Origin: a bacterium
GTDB lineage: Bacteria > Pseudomonadota > Gammaproteobacteria > Burkholderiales > Burkholderiaceae_C
Assembly: GCA_030824555.1 (NCBI GenBank)
Contig: JAVBXK010000014.1
Span: forward strand, 1 to 64,000
DNA: 64,000 bases
Direction: 5' to 3'
In this document: positions 61,185-64,000 of the stretch, piece after piece
Layout of the letters: each line of letters opens with the position of its first letter
Position numbering within the stretch: the first letter of the stretch is position 1
Translations under genes and position numbers: made by a program
Notes under the pieces: model-generated
The model's input: only the letters and a program-made list of their open reading frames with translations
What the model was told of the DNA's origin: nothing
The model's database searches: none

Positions 61185-63482
61185 TCAGGCTGCCTTGCGG
61201 CGCGCGGCCGGTTTTTCCAGCGAGTCGGTCAGCTTGCGTGCCAGCTCGATCACGCGGTCGGGGTCGGCACCCAGTGTGGCCATCAGGAATTCGATGATTT
61301 CGGACCGTGGGTTGGCCAGCGTGGGCTCGATCATCATCACGGCGGCTGACAGCGCCAGCGCGTTTTCGCGGCTGCTGGCGTTGGGCAGCAGTTGTTCCAG
61401 CGCGTTCAAGGCTTCGACTGGTGCCACGGCGGTGATGCGTGCCTGTGCTTTCAGCAGTTTGATCCAGTCGGTTTGTGCGTTGACACCTGTTTTGCTGTTG
61501 TCTGGCAACTGTGCCAGCAGGCGTGCCAGGCGCAGGCTGCGGCGTTCGAACGAGCCGATGGACACCATGCCCGCGAGCACGATGCGGCACACGCCTTCGG
61601 CAAACCCGCCCTTGGCAATGTCGGGCAGCACCGCCGTGCGCGCGGCTTCCAGCTCTTTCAGGGCGCGTTCGTGGGCCACGTCGGCATCGGGTGTGTCGGG
61701 TGGGAACAGCGCGCCCAGGCCTTCTGCGCCATACAGCTGGCGCGCCAGTTGCACACTCTGTTCATTGCGCTGGTCGCGAAACTTGTCCAGCTCTTGCGTG
61801 ATGCGGGCCGCCATTTGCTTTTCAACCGCGCGCAACGGGTGATCGGCTTCAATGGGTGTCCGGTGGGTGCGGGCCCATTCCGCCCCCTGACGGATGAAGG
61901 GGGCCAGCGGCATCTGGTCGGACAGCAGTTGCCGCTGCAGACGCAGCGGGTTCTGTTTGCCCAGTGCATCGGCCACCGGGCGGTAAGCCGTCATCTGCAC
62001 CCACGGGCGTATCCACTTTTTATACAGGTCTGCATTCATCTCCGACACCTTGCTGAGGGTGGAAAACAGCGCCTCTTCCTCGCGCCCTTCGGGGTTCAGC
62101 GCCTTGATGTCGTCCATGGTGCGGTGCTCGTAGTGCACGGTGTAGGCACCGGGTTCCAGCTCGTCCCACCTGAGTTCGGCCAGGCCGGCTTTGTCGCGCA
62201 GCTTCATTTCGTACAGGCCGGGCGGCAGACTTTCGATGATGTCGAGCGAGGACACCAGCTGATCGTGCTCCTTGCGGGCAATTTCGCCGCCCACAAAAAT
62301 GCCTAAGTGCCCCACGCTTTCGTGCAGCACGTACACGATGGTGCGCCCGGCGGCGGCAATGGCCCGCTCGTCGCCCCAGGTGTCGATGATCCAGTCCAGC
62401 GCCTGTGGCGGCGGGGTGATGTTGTCGCCCCACGATGCAAACACCACCACCGGCGCGGTGATGTTGCGCAGGTCGATGGTGCGGTCACCTGCCTTCATGG
62501 TGCCGCGCGCCAGGCGGTTGCCCACGAACAGGTTTTCCACAATCGCTTCGATTTCACTGCCGGTCATGCGGAAAAAACCACCCCACCAGCGTTCAAACTC
62601 CAGAAAACGCTCGGCCTCGGTGTCCACCTTCGACCACAGGTTGTAGTACTTGTTCCAGAAGGTGTTGGCGGGGTTGAGCTTTTCGAAGTTGTCGACCAGG
62701 TGCGCACCGTCGAAACGGTCGGCCCCCATGTCGGACGTGAGCGATGCCAGCCACGACCCGCCCAGCGATGCACCCGCGTAGCGCATGGGGTTGAGCTGCG
62801 AGCTGCCCGCCCAATACGACAACGGTGCACCCATCACCATCAGCGGCCCGAACAGTTCGGGGCGCACCGAGTTGAGTGCCATCATGGCCCAGCCCGCCTG
62901 GCAGTTGCCAATGACCACGGGTTTGGCCGCCTTGGGGTGCCTTTCGATCACGGCCTCCAGGAACAAGGCCTCGGCATCCATCACCGTGAACAGCGTTTGA
63001 CCTTCTTCGGGTTCGGGACGGAACGTGACGAAGTACACCGTGTGACCCGCATTCATGGCCATGCCCACTTCAGAGTCCATCTTGAAGCCGCCGATGCCAG
63101 GGCCGTGGCCTGCGCGGGGGTCCACCACCACCACCGGACGTGCCTGCAGGTTGACCGGCATGCTGGCGGGTGGCACCAAGCGCAGCAGCGCGTAGTTGCA
63201 GGGTGGGGCAAGGGTTTTGCCGTCCAACACCACCTCGTGCTCGAACTTCAGCAGTGGTGGCGTGCCCTGGTCCAGGTGCTCGATGTAGTTGTTGCCACGG
63301 TTGAGCAGCGTGTCCCAGAACAGGAAGGTGCGCTGCCAGGCATCGGTCACGTAGGCACCCACGTCCCCCAGGCCCGCGTCGGGTGCCACCGGCGAGGGTG
63401 CTGCGGTGGTCGGCCTGGCTGTAGCAGCGGTGTTGGCGGATTTCGCGGCAACTGAGGGCGAGGTTTTTCGACGCGTGGCCAT
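61185..63482 (-). CDS. DUF3141 protein, PHA synthase-like alpha/beta hydrolase
   Basis: A 765-residue protein of DUF3141. After an N-terminal Thr/Ala-rich segment, the alpha/beta-hydrolase-like core has VVIGNCQAGWAMMAL, a G-x-C-x-A-G nucleophile elbow reminiscent of the PHA synthase GxCxG box; a later FASWGDNITPP could supply the Asp and HESVGHLGIFVGG the His. The C-terminal 350 residues are helical. Members are called poly(3-hydroxybutyrate) depolymerase or PhaC-like, without proof. Start at MATRRKTS is chosen; the frame is open further upstream. Divergent from an HDOD gene and upstream of a HAD phosphatase. Confidence 0.82.
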   Translation of the reverse strand: MATRRKTSPSVAAKSANTAATARPTTAAPSPVAPDAGLGDVGAYVTDAWQRTFLFWDTLLNRGNNYIEHLDQGTPPLLKFEHEVVLDGKTLAPPCNYALLRLVPPASMPVNLQARPVVVVDPRAGHGPGIGGFKMDSEVGMAMNAGHTVYFVTFRPEPEEGQTLFTVMDAEALFLEAVIERHPKAAKPVVIGNCQAGWAMMALNSVRPELFGPLMVMGAPLSYWAGSSQLNPMRYAGASLGGSWLASLTSDMGADRFDGAHLVDNFEKLNPANTFWNKYYNLWSKVDTEAERFLEFERWWGGFFRMTGSEIEAIVENLFVGNRLARGTMKAGDRTIDLRNITAPVVVFASWGDNITPPPQALDWIIDTWGDERAIAAAGRTIVYVLHESVGHLGIFVGGEIARKEHDQLVSSLDIIESLPPGLYEMKLRDKAGLAELRWDELEPGAYTVHYEHRTMDDIKALNPEGREEEALFSTLSKVSEMNADLYKKWIRPWVQMTAYRPVADALGKQNPLRLQRQLLSDQMPLAPFIRQGAEWARTHRTPIEADHPLRAVEKQMAARITQELDKFRDQRNEQSVQLARQLYGAEGLGALFPPDTPDADVAHERALKELEAARTAVLPDIAKGGFAEGVCRIVLAGMVSIGSFERRSLRLARLLAQLPDNSKTGVNAQTDWIKLLKAQARITAVAPVEALNALEQLLPNASSRENALALSAAVMMIEPTLANPRSEIIEFLMATLGADPDRVIELARKLTDSLEKPAARRKAA

Positions 63483-63608
63483 GTGAACTCTCCAGAAGGT
63501 CAGCTGCTGAACATACCACCGTTGACCCAGCCACCCCAACCGACGCCATAATCAAAAAGACACACAAAGCGCCACTTTGGCGCGCAGACATCGACGGGAC
63601 ATCGCCAC

Positions 63609-64000
63609 ATGGACATCCAAACCTTGCTAGACCAGCCCGGCAAATTGCCGACCGTGCCCAAAGTGACACAAAAGCTCATCGAGAGCTTCAGCGACGAAGA
63701 CGCGTCCATCGACGACATCGCCCGCCAGCTGGCGGCCGACCCGGCGCTGACGGCCAAGCTGCTGCGCTTGGCCAATTCGGCGTACTTTCACGTGTCGCGC
63801 ACCATTGGCACGGTGGACGATGCCTTGCGCATGCTGGGTTTCGTGATGGTGCGCAACCTGGTGCTGGGCAACGGCATGGTGACGGCGTTTCGCAACACGG
63901 CGGGGCTCGATCTGAAGCAGTTCTGGCGCCACAACCTCTACACCGCCTGTGGGGCGCGCTGGCTGGCCCGCAAGGGCCGTGGCAACGGCGACCTGGCGTT
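63609..64000 (+). CDS. HDOD domain signalling protein, 5' part (cut by window edge)
   Basis: The first 130 codons of an HDOD-domain protein: LPTVPKVTQKLIESFSDEDASIDDIARQLAADPALTAKLLRLANSAYF is the standard HDOD start (quoted here in part: LPTVPKVTQKLIES, DPALTAKLLRLANSAYF). Members regulate motility, stress or biofilm formation, often as partners of kinase or cyclic-di-GMP proteins. The C-terminus is outside the window. It diverges from the DUF3141 gene. Confidence 0.85.
   Translation, partial: MDIQTLLDQPGKLPTVPKVTQKLIESFSDEDASIDDIARQLAADPALTAKLLRLANSAYFHVSRTIGTVDDALRMLGFVMVRNLVLGNGMVTAFRNTAGLDLKQFWRHNLYTACGARWLARKGRGNGDLA

Noticed and set aside
1-64000. CRISPR arrays, insertion sequences, prophage or attachment sites
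   Set aside because: No spaced direct repeats, transposase, integrase or phage genes were found anywhere; the only repeats are short palindromes and one 8-bp triplet.

Overview
The window reads as chromosome of a betaproteobacterium in order Burkholderiales, most likely family Comamonadaceae (Rhodoferax/Hydrogenophaga-like). The reasons are the high GC content, the hemF-nadD-rsfS-rlmH-maf-rng order, the DUF3348-DUF802-OmpA-DUF2894 cluster, rquA, and an AT-rich dispersed repeat typical of this family. The genus is inferred. There is no phage, insertion sequence or CRISPR array. Coding density is high, with about 60 genes and one tRNA.

1-13.8 kb is iron homeostasis. On the minus strand lie a TonB-dependent siderophore receptor, a PiuC-type hydroxylase, an alpha-hydroxy-acid oxidase, bacterioferritin-associated ferredoxin, a 24-codon membrane ORF overlapping it, and the start of tonB; bacterioferritin, two small membrane proteins and a methyltransferase also lie there. 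A Fur-family regulator diverges from a four-gene operon (imelysin, di-haem DUF1111 protein, second imelysin, DUF1513). Three near-identical 19-bp palindromes (consensus AATGCGAATnATTCGCATT) sit before bfd, the receptor and the imelysin operon and probably are Fur boxes.

14-21.7 kb holds an S49 peptidase, then low-oxygen electron transfer: a small cytochrome c, a tetrahaem NapC/NirT protein and another cytochrome c, then rquA (rhodoquinone synthesis) overlapping a Coq10/RatA-like gene. An FNR/Anr-like box precedes the cytochromes. ahpF and ahpC follow as separate minus-strand units with similar OxyR-like upstream modules.

22-32.2 kb is a carboxylate (probably acetate) uptake and sensing block: a two-component Na+/solute symporter, two small membrane proteins, an SSS-type histidine kinase, a stand-alone receiver, a membrane PAS protein fused to a DnaQ-type exonuclease, and a convergent CBS-DUF294 protein preceded by a perfect FNR-type box. 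32.2-37.5 kb holds ppsR, a SulP transporter and ppsA.

37.5-54.2 kb is mostly housekeeping: DUF1499, a HerA-like ATPase, yebC, purD, hemF, nadD, rsfS (with an unusual Lys/Ala-rich tail), rlmH, maf, rng, msbA, tolB-pal-cpoB, a YeeE transporter, tcdA and tRNA-Lys.

54.4-59.4 kb is the most intriguing part: an operon for a MotA/ZorA-like protein with a long cytoplasmic tail, a MotB/ZorB-like OmpA protein, and DUF3348, DUF2894 and basic membrane-protein partners. It looks like an uncharacterised ion-driven envelope motor. The window ends with aroE, a HAD phosphatase, a DUF3141 protein with a PhaC-like Cys nucleophile motif, and a truncated HDOD gene.
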